From Yoonia sp035117555 (GTDB lineage: Bacteria; Pseudomonadota; Alphaproteobacteria; Rhodobacterales; Rhodobacteraceae), in contig NZ_JAYKPK010000004.1 in NCBI RefSeq assembly GCF_035117555.1, positions 186,001-250,000 on the forward strand: a stretch of DNA of 64,000 nucleotides. The letters run 5' to 3'. Of the stretch, positions 1 to 8,369 are shown in pieces. A program made the translations under genes and the position numbers. A model generated the notes under the pieces. The model did no database searches. It had not been told where the DNA came from and saw only the letters and a program-made list of their open reading frames with translations. Every line of letters begins with the position of its first letter. The first letter of the stretch is position 1.

Positions 1-1262
1 CCCTGCGGTTGGGTGTCCCAACCCCATGCGCTTTCATAGTCGAACACCAGCGCGGCCTGCGCCTGTGCCGTCCCGACATCGGGCAGGGCGGCGATTTCAT
101 CGGCGACCTGACGGCATTCACCCAAGGCGGGGGCGGGGGCAGAATCAGGGCGCAGCAGACCGGCATGGTTCTGTTCCTGCGCGAAAGGCGCCTGCCGCCA
201 GCGGAAATAGCAGACGGTTTCGGCACCATGGGCAAACGCCTCCCACGCCCAAAGCCGGGCCATACCGGGCAGCGGGGCAGGATTATAAGGCGCCCAGTTG
301 ACCGGGCCGGGTTGCTGTTCCATCACCCAAAGCCGGCCTTTGCCGACCGCGCGATACAGATCATGGTGGAAAGCCTGCATATCAGGGTGGCCTTGGCGCA
401 GGAAAGTGGCCTTTTCCTTGGCCGTGCCTTCGAGCCGGTCCGACAGAAAGCCAATCGGATAACTATCCCACGACGCGATATCCAGATCCGCCCCGACCTT
501 CCAATGATCGAATGTCGTGATGCGGCCCATGTAATTGTGGATCAAAGGCGCAGATGTATGGCGGCGGAGTTCATCGGCCTGCACCTTGTTAAAGGCCACG
601 ACCTGATCGGATGAATACCGCCGGAACGCCAGCACATGCGCGGGGTTCGGTTCGGTCACTGTCAGATTGGGTAAATCGATCTGATCAAAGCTGTCATAAT
701 CCATCGACCAGAACACATTGCCCCAGGCCCGGTTCAGCGCATCAGGCGATTGGTATTTCTGCGCCAGCCAGTCCTGAAACCCGCGTTTGGCGGTATCGGA
801 ATAGGACAGGGTGGTATCATGGCAATCATATTCATTGTCGATCTGCCAGGCGGTGACATGCGGGTTCTTGCCATAGCGTTCACCCATCAGTCGCGCGATC
901 CGGCGGCATTCATCGCGATAGCCCTGATGGCTGAAATCATAATGCCGGCGCGACCCGAATTTGCGTACCCGCCCTGCGGCATCGACGGCCAGCATGTCGG
1001 GATATTTATCCAGCATCCAGCGCGGCGGCGTCGCGGTTGGCGTGCCCAGGATGACCTGCAACCCTGCTGATCCCAGCACGTCAATCGCGCGGTCGAGCCA
1101 GTCCCATGTCATGGTGCCAGGCACCGCCTCCATCCGCTGCCAGGCGAATTCCCCGATCCGCACCCAGGACAGGCCCGCATCGACCATGCGCGCGGCATCT
1201 TCGGCCCATTGATCTTCGGGCCAATGTTCGGGGTAATAACAGACGCCGAGTGTGCGTTTCAT
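1..1262 (-). CDS. GH42 beta-galactosidase (partial, C-terminus off the left edge)
   Basis: The gene starts at 1262 and leaves the window, so about 420 N-terminal residues of an enzyme normally 640-700 long are visible. The translation opens MKRTLGVCYYPEHWPE, typical of GH42. It carries the acid/base glutamate in WQIDNEY (E144) and the probable nucleophile in LWVMEQQPGP (E315). GH42 enzymes release galactose from terminal beta-galactosides. No signal peptide is seen, so it should act in the cytoplasm on sugars brought in by the ABC transporter of the same operon. AAAGG lies nine bases before the ATG. It is the last visible gene of the operon, 40 bases after the lactonase gene, with an intergenic repeat in that gap. 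Confidence 0.92.
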   Translation of the reverse strand, partial: MKRTLGVCYYPEHWPEDQWAEDAARMVDAGLSWVRIGEFAWQRMEAVPGTMTWDWLDRAIDVLGSAGLQVILGTPTATPPRWMLDKYPDMLAVDAAGRVRKFGSRRHYDFSHQGYRDECRRIARLMGERYGKNPHVTAWQIDNEYDCHDTTLSYSDTAKRGFQDWLAQKYQSPDALNRAWGNVFWSMDYDSFDQIDLPNLTVTEPNPAHVLAFRRYSSDQVVAFNKVQADELRRHTSAPLIHNYMGRITTFDHWKVGADLDIASWDSYPIGFLSDRLEGTAKEKATFLRQGHPDMQAFHHDLYRAVGKGRLWVMEQQPGPVNWAPYNPAPLPGMARLWAWEAFAHGAETVCYFRWRQAPFAQEQNHAGLLRPDSAPAPALGECRQVADEIAALPDVGTAQAQAALVFDYESAWGWDTQPQ

Positions 1263-1302
1263 AGGTCAGCCTTTGAGTATTTGGAACAAAGCGAGGGCAG
1301 GA

Positions 1303-2124
1303 TCACAGGATGACCTGATGTTCGGCCTGTCCTTTGTAGGATGTGGATGTGGTATAGGTTTTGCCCTGATCCGCACCATCCAGCCCGGTGGCGGCAGAGG
1401 TGCAGAAAAGCGTCGTCAGATCATCACCCCCGAAAGCGGGGCAGGAGGTTTGCGTGGCAGGGAAATGATAGCTTTCGATAAAGGTCCCATCCGGCGCATA
1501 GCCCGCGACGCGCCCCGCACCCCATTGCGCATTCCACAGATTGCCCTGCGCATCGACGACCGCGCCATCAGGGTGCAGATCGGTGTCGGTCAGGTCGATA
1601 TGGACGACTGGATCGCCCATGGGCCAGCCATCGGCATCCAAGCTGACGCGCATGATCTTTTGCAGCGGCGTATCGGCGAAATATGCACTCTTGCCATCCG
1701 GCGCGAAACAGATCGCATTGGAAATCGTGACCGGCGCGATGATCTGGCGCAATGCGCCTTTGTAATAGCGATAGATCGCGCCTGCGCCCTCTTCCGCCTC
1801 AATCCCCATCGTCCCGATCCAGAACCCACCCAGCGGGTCGGCGCGGCCATCATTGGACCGGGTGACAGGATTGTCAGCCTCCAGATCGCACAGCTTGGTC
1901 TGGCTGCCATCGCGCAGATCGAGCCGGAACAGCGCAGACTGGCTGGCAATCAGCAACGTATCCGCATCGACCCAACCCGCGGCAGAGACATATTCGTCAA
2001 ACTGCCAGTGCCGTGCCTTGCAATGCAGGCGCTTGCCCAGAATATCGAACCAGAACAATTCACCACGCACAGGATGCCACAGCGGCCCTTCACCAAGAAT
2101 GCATTGGGTATCGTCATGGATCAT
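1303..2124 (-). CDS. SMP-30/gluconolactonase family sugar lactonase
   Basis: A 273-residue SMP-30 (regucalcin-like) beta-propeller. Family metal-ligand positions are visible: the glutamate of LGEGPLWH (E12), the asparagine of SNDGRADPLGGFWIG and the aspartate in the DADG/PDGAVVDAQGN segment. These enzymes open sugar lactones to the free acid. Between a sugar dehydrogenase gene and dgoKA, the likely substrate is D-galactono-lactone made from galactose; this is inferred from context. The ATG overlaps the dgoA stop as ATGA, so the genes are translationally coupled. Specificity within the family (galactono-, arabino- or gluconolactone) cannot be read from sequence alone. Confidence 0.88.
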   Translation of the reverse strand: MIHDDTQCILGEGPLWHPVRGELFWFDILGKRLHCKARHWQFDEYVSAAGWVDADTLLIASQSALFRLDLRDGSQTKLCDLEADNPVTRSNDGRADPLGGFWIGTMGIEAEEGAGAIYRYYKGALRQIIAPVTISNAICFAPDGKSAYFADTPLQKIMRVSLDADGWPMGDPVVHIDLTDTDLHPDGAVVDAQGNLWNAQWGAGRVAGYAPDGTFIESYHFPATQTSCPAFGGDDLTTLFCTSAATGLDGADQGKTYTTSTSYKGQAEHQVIL

Positions 2125-2726
2125 TTGCTGGCCTCATCATAGGCTGTGACAATCTCCTGCGCGCGGGCTGCGATATCGGCGACCGACAGGCCAGGTTGAT
2201 AAATGGCTGTTCCGATGCCGAAACCGTCGATGGATGCGGCCATCCATGTTGCAAAATTGCTAGCACCCGCGCCACCGACGGCATAGAGCTGCGTGCCTTT
2301 GGGCAGCACTGCGCGGATCGCCTTGACACCATCCGGGCCGATCAGGCTGGCGGGGAAAATCTTCAACCCATCCGCCCCGGCCTTCAGCGCGGCAAAACAT
2401 TCCGTCGGCGTCATCACTCCGGGCCAGCTTTGCATGCCCGCCGCCTTGGTTGCGACAATCACGCGCGGGTCGCAATTGGGCGACACGATCAGCTTGCCCC
2501 CCACCTGCGCCACGCGGCCCACATCATCGGTGGACAGCACCGTGCCTGCGCCGATCAGCGCGTCATCGCCAAAGGATCGCACCATCTGGCCGATACTGTC
2601 GAACGGGTCAGGCGAGTTCAGCGGCACTTCGATCCTTGTGATCCCGGCTTTGATCAGCGCCTCGGTCACGGGCAAAGCCTCGGCGGGTGTGATGCCGCGC
2701 AGGATGGCGATCAGGGGACGGTGCAT
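2121..2726 (-). CDS. dgoA: 2-dehydro-3-deoxy-6-phosphogalactonate aldolase
   Basis: A 201-residue class I KDPG/KDPGal aldolase. The catalytic glutamate is in RIEVPLNSP (E33) and the Schiff-base lysine in GLKIFPAS (K122). The length is normal for DgoA. It cleaves 2-keto-3-deoxy-6-phosphogalactonate to pyruvate and glyceraldehyde 3-phosphate, the last step of the De Ley-Doudoroff galactose pathway. The start at 2726 has AAGGA nearby and lies three bases after the dgoK stop. Its own stop overlaps the lactonase start. KDPG (Entner-Doudoroff) aldolase is the near alternative, but the dgoK neighbour favours the galactose enzyme. Confidence 0.9.
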   Translation of the reverse strand: MHRPLIAILRGITPAEALPVTEALIKAGITRIEVPLNSPDPFDSIGQMVRSFGDDALIGAGTVLSTDDVGRVAQVGGKLIVSPNCDPRVIVATKAAGMQSWPGVMTPTECFAALKAGADGLKIFPASLIGPDGVKAIRAVLPKGTQLYAVGGAGASNFATWMAASIDGFGIGTAIYQPGLSVADIAARAQEIVTAYDEASK

Positions 2727-2729
2727 GGT

Positions 2730-3629
2730 TTATCCTTTCAACTGGCGATAAGCGGCGGTCAGCCCGGCGAGCGTGGCTTTTTCCGCATTGACCTGCGTGG
2801 CAGGCACAGCTTGCTGCGCCAGTGCCTTGACGTAAAGCGAGGCGAGCCCGCCCGCGCCGATCACGGCAATCTGCTGGCCCAGCCAATAGGGTTTGGCCGC
2901 AGCAAGTTCCGCCCCGATCAGCAGACCCGACAGCCGCGCGCGCGCCGCATGACACGGCAGGTCATGCAACAGACCTTCGGCGCGCAGCGAAAACAACCGC
3001 CCGGCGATTTTCTCGGGCCTTGAATAGGTATCGGACAGACCTTGGTCGAAAGCCGCATCATCCCAGCCTTCGGCAGCAATCGAATGGCGCAGCACGCTAT
3101 GGCTGGCCAAAGCGGCGAACAGCTCACCTGTCATGAATGTCTGGAAACTGACGATTTCATCGGCGCTGACATGGACCCATTTGGTATGGGTGCCGGGCAG
3201 ACAGATCACCCCGTCCCAGCCTTTATTCTGCGCCAGAAACCCCGCGATCTGGGTTTCCTCGCCACGCATGACATCGGCGGGCTGCATCTGTTTGACGCCG
3301 GGGATGACATGGACATCCAGCCGCTGGTCCTGCGTTTCGGGCCGCGCGAAACCGGGTGATTGCGGCGGGCAGGGGGTGGCGGCATAGGGCGCTTCGACCC
3401 AGCCTTGCCGCGATCCGACCATGCCGCAGGCGATCACCGGGGTCGGGCCATCCAGCCAATCGCCGATCAACGCCAGCAAGGCGGGTTCAAAACCGGCACG
3501 GTCCAGCCCACCCATGCCTTTGTCCGACCCGGCCTGCGCCAGCACGGTGCCAGTGGCCGACATCGCCCAGGCGCGGACATTCGATGTGCCCCAATCGACA
3601 GCGATCCATGTGGGATTGATCTGGTTCAT
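2730..3629 (-). CDS. dgoK: 2-dehydro-3-deoxygalactonokinase
   Basis: A 299-residue DgoK-family sugar-acid kinase. The N-terminal phosphate-binding loop reads IAVDWGTSNVRAWAM, followed by family segments such as CGMVGSRQGWVEAPY and LPGTHTKWVHV. It phosphorylates 2-keto-3-deoxygalactonate with ATP, giving the substrate of the aldolase encoded next. The start at 3629 overlaps the upstream dehydrogenase stop as ATGA, so both ends sit within a tightly packed operon. The length is normal and the family assignment is secure. Confidence 0.93.
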   Translation of the reverse strand: MNQINPTWIAVDWGTSNVRAWAMSATGTVLAQAGSDKGMGGLDRAGFEPALLALIGDWLDGPTPVIACGMVGSRQGWVEAPYAATPCPPQSPGFARPETQDQRLDVHVIPGVKQMQPADVMRGEETQIAGFLAQNKGWDGVICLPGTHTKWVHVSADEIVSFQTFMTGELFAALASHSVLRHSIAAEGWDDAAFDQGLSDTYSRPEKIAGRLFSLRAEGLLHDLPCHAARARLSGLLIGAELAAAKPYWLGQQIAVIGAGGLASLYVKALAQQAVPATQVNAEKATLAGLTAAYRQLKG

Positions 3630-4384
3630 CCTGTCCCCACTACGCCAGCATCCACGACCATCGTCTGCCCCGTCATCATCGCCGAGGCTTGCGAGGCCAG
3701 AAACAGCACCGGCCCGACCATGTCATCCGGTGTCATGAACTGCCGCAAACATTGCTTTTCCAGAAACGCCGCCTTGCCTTCGGGCGTGGCCCACATTGTT
3801 TCCTGCTTTTCGGTAAAAACCCAGCCGGGGGCGATCGCATTGACCCTGATCCCGCGCGGACCCCATTCCCGCGCCAGCGAGCGGGTCATCCCCGTGATCC
3901 CGGCATTCGCGGTGGTATAGGTGATCATTCCCGCAGCACCCATCATATAGCTGATCGAGGAAAAGTTGATGATCGCACCTTGGGGCCCCATCACCTCTGC
4001 CGCTTTCTGGCTGGCAAAGAAATAGGCTTTCAGATTGACCGCCTGCAGATCATCCCATTGCTGCGGCGTGACCTCACGGGCGTCATGGCGCACGTCATTG
4101 GCGGCGTTATTGACCAGCGCGCGCAATGGGCCGTGCTGATCTGCCGCCGTGGCGATAGCAGCCTGCAAAGCCGCTGTATCGGTAATGTCGCAGCGGATGA
4201 ACAAAGGCCGATTGCCATGTTTCGCGGCCATCTCATCCACGAAAGCGGTCGCATCTTTGCGCCCGACAAACGCCACCTTGGCCCCCTGCGCCAGAAACCC
4301 ATCGGTCAGCGCCGCACCAATCCCATTGCCGCCCCCGGTGATGAACACCGAAGCACCGGCCAGATCGTGAAACGTGGCGATCAT
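3626..4384 (-). CDS. SDR-family oxidoreductase, probable D-galactose 1-dehydrogenase
   Basis: A short-chain dehydrogenase of about 252 residues. It has the nucleotide-binding TGGGNGIG motif and the NNAAND structural motif. The best-supported start is the ATG at 4384, overlapping the alpha-galactosidase stop (ATGA) and preceded by GGAGGGGG; the frame stays open upstream to 4429. The context with lactonase, dgoK and dgoA suggests it oxidises galactose to galactonolactone with NAD(P). Oddly, the catalytic YxxxK motif reads YTTAN: the lysine is replaced by asparagine (codon AAT). The enzyme may be inactive, may use another residue, or may do something else. Confidence 0.8.
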   Translation of the reverse strand: MIATFHDLAGASVFITGGGNGIGAALTDGFLAQGAKVAFVGRKDATAFVDEMAAKHGNRPLFIRCDITDTAALQAAIATAADQHGPLRALVNNAANDVRHDAREVTPQQWDDLQAVNLKAYFFASQKAAEVMGPQGAIINFSSISYMMGAAGMITYTTANAGITGMTRSLAREWGPRGIRVNAIAPGWVFTEKQETMWATPEGKAAFLEKQCLRQFMTPDDMVGPVLFLASQASAMMTGQTMVVDAGVVGTG

Positions 4385-6465
4385 AGTCTCTCCCCCTCCA
4401 GCACCCACATCCGTTCCGGGAACGACCATGGCAGCGTCACGCCGTGATGCATCAGATAGGCGCCGGTCACAACCAGCGCATCCGACTTCAACAAAGGCGC
4501 GCCGCGCGACAGATGCGTGGCCTTGTCACGGTTGATCAGCGTCACGCGATACCGCGCCGCAGGGTCCAGTTCTGTCAGCCGCAAAGGGCGCGGCACAATC
4601 TGCGTACTGGTCGCGGCCTTGCCCGCGAAAACGACAAAACGGCTGGCATCCTGCGCCAATTGCTGTTCGGCAATCACCGCCGGGTCGGCGGAATCGAGCC
4701 GCAGAATATCCGCTCTATGCAGCCAATGGCGGTGATGTTTCCACCAGCTTGTGACCTCGGCCAGCACTGTGGCTTCATGCTCGGTCAATTCGCGCGGGTC
4801 CATCTCGAACCCCATATGCCGCTGCGCCGCAACCCAAGCGCGGAAAGAGATATCCAGCGTGCGCCCCGACGTATGGCAGACCCGTGGCCCGACATGGCTG
4901 CCGGTCACCGCCATCGGCAGGAACAAGGCCGCATCATGCTGAATGCGCAGCCGTTCCAGCGCGTCATTGCTGTCGGAGAGCCAGACGCGCTGGGTGCGTT
5001 GCAAAATGCCGAAATCGATCCGCCCGCCGCCAGAGGCGCAGCTTTCAATCTCGACCTGCGGGAAATCCGCGCGCAGCCGGTCGATCAGCGCATAGGACCC
5101 GCGCGTCTGCGATGCATCGGGCATTGGCAGCACGCGGTTATGGTCCCATTTGATGTAATCAATCGGGTGATCGGTCAGGATCGCGGCCATGCGGTCATAA
5201 AGATAATCCCGCACCGCAGGCAGCGCCATATTCAGCGCCTTTTGCTGGCGGCCCAGCGTCTGATCCTCGCTGCCCAGCACCCAATCGGGATGGGCGCGGT
5301 GGATATCGCTGTCTTCATTGATCATCTCTGGCTCGAACCAGATGCCGAATGTCATGCCCAACCCATGCACATGGTCGATCAGCGGATGCAGCCCGTCAGG
5401 GTATTTGCGGGGATCGACCGTCCAGTCCGAAAGGCTGCGGGTGTCGTCATCGCGCTGCCCGAACCAGCCGTCATCCAGCACGAACCGTTCCGCGCCAAGC
5501 GCGGCAGCACGGGCGGCGATATCTTTCAGCACCGGCAGTTTGTGGTCGAAATAGACCGCTTCCCAGCAGTTGTAATGCACCGGGCGCGGGATTTCGGGCT
5601 TGGGCCATGTGACGATCCGGTCGCGCAAATGGCGTTGGAAAGCGACTGCGCAGCCGTTTATCCCACGGTCGGAATAGGCGATATACAAAGGCGCTGTGCT
5701 GAAATGCGTCGCCGCTTCGGTTTCCATCTGCGCGGCATGACCCCATTGGATCTGCCGCCTGCCATCGGGCAATTCCTCTGCAATCATCCGATGCCCACCA
5801 GACCAGCCATAGTGAAAGGCATAAGCCTCACCCATCGTATTCGTCGCCCCACGGCAGGGCACGATCAGCCCGGGGAAATGCTCATGCCCCGTCCGCCCGG
5901 TGCGGTTCTCGCGATAGCGCATGCCGGGCGACCAGGCCGTGCGCGACAGTTGGAATTCCCCACACCAGCGGCCCGACACATCGATCATCTCATCCGATTG
6001 CTGCGGGCCGGGCAAAACAGGTGCCGCCAGCCAATGCAGATGCACCGGCCGGTCAGCATCCAGTTTGGTCTGGCAAGTGATCACATTGGTCTGCGCATCC
6101 GACAGGAAACTACAAGTCAGGTCCAGACGATTATCCGCATCGCGATAAGTCAGCACCAGCGACGTTTCGTCCTGCACCGCATCCACAAAACAGAATTTCG
6201 GCAGCAAGGACGTCCCATCGCCATCCCGCAGGATCAGCCCCGGCTGGCCTGGAAAACTCCGGCTCGCCTCGGGCGACAGCGACAGGTCAGGGTTTTCGTC
6301 CAGCATCCCGCCTGTGACGTCAATCGCATGGGCGGCATGCAGAATATCAAGGTCTTCATCCGCGCCAAGGGCGGGCCCCCAATAAACCACCTGCGGCAGG
6401 CGGTCATTACGGGCGGCCAGCACGAGCGTCTGACGGCTATCATCAATCCGGTAGGTTTTGGTCAT
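4381..6465 (-). CDS. GH36 alpha-galactosidase
   Basis: A 694-residue GH36 enzyme of normal length. It has an N-terminal beta-sandwich, then the TIM barrel with CWEAVYFDHK, the nucleophile aspartate in IKWDHN and the acid/base aspartate in WLSDSND following SCASGGGRID. It hydrolyses alpha-1,6-galactosides such as melibiose or raffinose-type sugars. No signal peptide is visible, so it acts in the cytoplasm after uptake. It lies five bases after the malG-like permease stop and overlaps the SDR gene by ATGA. With the GH42 enzyme downstream, the operon handles both anomers of galactosides. Confidence 0.94.
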   Translation of the reverse strand: MTKTYRIDDSRQTLVLAARNDRLPQVVYWGPALGADEDLDILHAAHAIDVTGGMLDENPDLSLSPEASRSFPGQPGLILRDGDGTSLLPKFCFVDAVQDETSLVLTYRDADNRLDLTCSFLSDAQTNVITCQTKLDADRPVHLHWLAAPVLPGPQQSDEMIDVSGRWCGEFQLSRTAWSPGMRYRENRTGRTGHEHFPGLIVPCRGATNTMGEAYAFHYGWSGGHRMIAEELPDGRRQIQWGHAAQMETEAATHFSTAPLYIAYSDRGINGCAVAFQRHLRDRIVTWPKPEIPRPVHYNCWEAVYFDHKLPVLKDIAARAAALGAERFVLDDGWFGQRDDDTRSLSDWTVDPRKYPDGLHPLIDHVHGLGMTFGIWFEPEMINEDSDIHRAHPDWVLGSEDQTLGRQQKALNMALPAVRDYLYDRMAAILTDHPIDYIKWDHNRVLPMPDASQTRGSYALIDRLRADFPQVEIESCASGGGRIDFGILQRTQRVWLSDSNDALERLRIQHDAALFLPMAVTGSHVGPRVCHTSGRTLDISFRAWVAAQRHMGFEMDPRELTEHEATVLAEVTSWWKHHRHWLHRADILRLDSADPAVIAEQQLAQDASRFVVFAGKAATSTQIVPRPLRLTELDPAARYRVTLINRDKATHLSRGAPLLKSDALVVTGAYLMHHGVTLPWSFPERMWVLEGERL

Positions 6466-6470
6466 TTTAC

Positions 6471-7319
6471 TTACTTTACTGCGCCAAGGGTCAGGCCCGC
6501 GATGAAATGTTTCTGCATCAGAAAGAACATCGCCACAGGGGGCAGGGCGGCCACGATGGAACCCGCGCTCATCAGATGATAGGCGGCGCGGAATTGCGAA
6601 TTAAAGCTGGTGATTCCGGCAGTGACAGGCTGGCTTTCGGGGCCTTGGGTCAGCACCACCGCCCAGAAATAATCATTCCAGATAAAGGTGAAGACCAGCA
6701 CCGCCATCGCGGCAATCGCGGGCTTCATCAAGGGCAGAACCACGTACCAGAAAATGCGCCATTCCGCGACGCCCTCCACCCTTGCCGCCTCGATCAGCGG
6801 AAAGGGCAGGGCGCGGATGAAATTGCGCATGAACAAGGTGGCAAAGCCGGTCTGAAACGCGATGTGAAACAGGATCAGCCCGGTCTTGGTGTTATAAAGC
6901 CCCATATCGATGGTCAGATCGCGCACCGGCACCATCAGGATCTGGAACGGCACGAAATTCCCCGCGATGAACATGAAAAAGATCAGCAGATTGCCTTTGA
7001 ACTTATACACCCCCAGCGCAAAGCCGGTCATGCAGGCCAAAGCCACAGTGCCGATCACCGTCGGCACCGTGATCAGCACGGAATTGAGCAGATAGCGCGG
7101 CATTGCGCTTTCGAAAAACACCAGCCCGTAATTGGTGAACCCTTCAAAGGATGTGGGCCAGCCCCAGTAATTACCGGTGGTGAAATCCACCGCCGGTTTG
7201 ATCGAAAAGATCATCACTGCGATCAAAGGCAGAAGCCACAGCACCAGCGCGAATGGCAGCAGCGCCTGATAGCCGACCCGCACCGGGGCGGAGGTTTTCT
7301 GAACAGGGGTGGGAAACAT
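6471..7319 (-). CDS. Carbohydrate ABC transporter permease, MalG type
   Basis: A CUT1-family inner-membrane permease of about 282 residues with six expected membrane spans. The EAA loop that docks on the ATPase reads IEAARVEGVAEWRIFWYVVL. The chosen ATG at 7319 overlaps the stop of the preceding permease gene (TGATG). The frame is open for 12 codons upstream, but that would overlap the neighbour more. It pairs with the adjacent MalF-type permease, the binding protein (8370-9629) and the ATPase (10547-11605). The substrate is probably an alpha- or beta-galactoside, inferred from the glycosidase genes that follow. Confidence 0.93.
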   Translation of the reverse strand: MFPTPVQKTSAPVRVGYQALLPFALVLWLLPLIAVMIFSIKPAVDFTTGNYWGWPTSFEGFTNYGLVFFESAMPRYLLNSVLITVPTVIGTVALACMTGFALGVYKFKGNLLIFFMFIAGNFVPFQILMVPVRDLTIDMGLYNTKTGLILFHIAFQTGFATLFMRNFIRALPFPLIEAARVEGVAEWRIFWYVVLPLMKPAIAAMAVLVFTFIWNDYFWAVVLTQGPESQPVTAGITSFNSQFRAAYHLMSAGSIVAALPPVAMFFLMQKHFIAGLTLGAVK

Positions 7320-8275
7320 CAGCGTGCCGCCTTTTCTTCTTGATACATCACCCACAGGAAATAGGAGATGAAGACCAGCATGATCACGAACAGCACCACA
7401 GCCACCGCTGCGGCATAGCCATATTCCAGACCGCGTTCGGACAAAGATTTCTCGAATACATAGAACGACAGCACCCGCGTTGACCCAAAAGGCCCGCCAT
7501 TGGTCATGATCGACACCAGATCAAAACTGCGCAACGCGCCGATGATCGTGACGACAAAGGCCAGAAATGTCGCCGGTTTCAATTGCGGCAGGATCACATA
7601 CCACAGCATCTTGCGGCCCTTGGCACCATCCAGACGCGCGGCCTCGACCTGTTCGGGGTCCACGGCGTTCAGCCCGGTCAGATAGAGGATCATGCAATAG
7701 GCCGTCTGCGGCCAAAGCCCCGCGATGATGATCCCGTAGGTCGCGGTATTGGGGTTGCCCAACACGCCGCCCGGAATCTGAAAGCCGAACAGGTTGGTGA
7801 TCACGGTGAACAACCCGTTATTGGGCATGTAGAACCATGTGAACACCAGCCCGACAACGACCTGCGAAATCACGAAGGGAAAGAAGAACAAAGACTTATA
7901 CAGCCTGATCCCGCGCACATTCTGGTTCAGAAACAGCGCGATCATCAGCCCGGCGGGAATCGCCAGCAGATACAGCACCAGCCAGCGCAGGTTATTCCAT
8001 AACGAAATCTGAAAGTTGCGGTCGGCCCGTTCACCATTCAGACCGAAGAGTTTGTTATAGTTTTCCAGACCGACATAGGTGCCATTGGTGCTGACATCGC
8101 CCAACCCGTTCCAGTCATAAAGCGAAAGGCCGAAACTTTGCCAGATCGGTGCCACGACATAGACGAAAAAGAACAACAGGCCCGGCGCCAGGAACAGCCA
8201 GGGCGTGATGGCGATTTCGTTGCGGCGATACCAGCCGCGTTTGGGCTGGCTATAGCTGTCGGTGGAAATTGTCAT
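7319..8275 (-). CDS. Carbohydrate ABC transporter permease, MalF type
   Basis: A CUT1-family permease of about 318 residues. The first membrane span starts near ITPWLFLAPGLLFFFVYVV, and the cytoplasmic EAA loop is VEAARLDGAKGRKMLWYVIL. I start it at the ATG at 8275 (MTISTDSYSQ); an in-frame start at 8329 would place the tandem hairpins at 8310-8359 inside the gene. The Shine-Dalgarno is weak (AGGTC), fitting lower expression than the binding protein. It forms the membrane channel with the MalG-type subunit. Confidence 0.92.
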   Translation of the reverse strand: MTISTDSYSQPKRGWYRRNEIAITPWLFLAPGLLFFFVYVVAPIWQSFGLSLYDWNGLGDVSTNGTYVGLENYNKLFGLNGERADRNFQISLWNNLRWLVLYLLAIPAGLMIALFLNQNVRGIRLYKSLFFFPFVISQVVVGLVFTWFYMPNNGLFTVITNLFGFQIPGGVLGNPNTATYGIIIAGLWPQTAYCMILYLTGLNAVDPEQVEAARLDGAKGRKMLWYVILPQLKPATFLAFVVTIIGALRSFDLVSIMTNGGPFGSTRVLSFYVFEKSLSERGLEYGYAAAVAVVLFVIMLVFISYFLWVMYQEEKAAR

Positions 8276-8309
8276 GGGCGGGACCTGTCTATCTGGCGTG
8301 GTCTGGTCA

Positions 8310-8359
8310 GGTGCGCAATGAATGCGCACCCGATGGTAGGGCGCGCATTATGCGCACCC
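8310..8359 (-). promoter_or_regulatory. Tandem RNA hairpins between binding-protein and permease genes
   Basis: Two short inverted repeats lie back to back in the 95-base gap. The first is a perfect 8-bp stem at 8310-8317/8323-8330 (GGTGCGCA, 5-base loop). The second is at 8339-8346/8352-8359. Read on the minus-strand transcript, its one mismatch becomes a U-G pair, giving another 8-bp stem. Both stems share a GGGTGCGCAT-like core. No T-run follows, so they look like 3' stability or processing hairpins for the binding-protein message, similar in position to the REP hairpins after E. coli malE, rather than a full terminator. Confidence 0.6.
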
Positions 8360-8369
8360 CTTTATCGGA

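Noticed and set aside
4444..6579. A 711-codon open frame on the plus strand opposite the alpha-galactosidase
   Set aside because: It is the antisense shadow of a clear GH36 gene in GC-rich DNA, has no recognisable domain, and is rich in H, R, P and Q as such shadows are.
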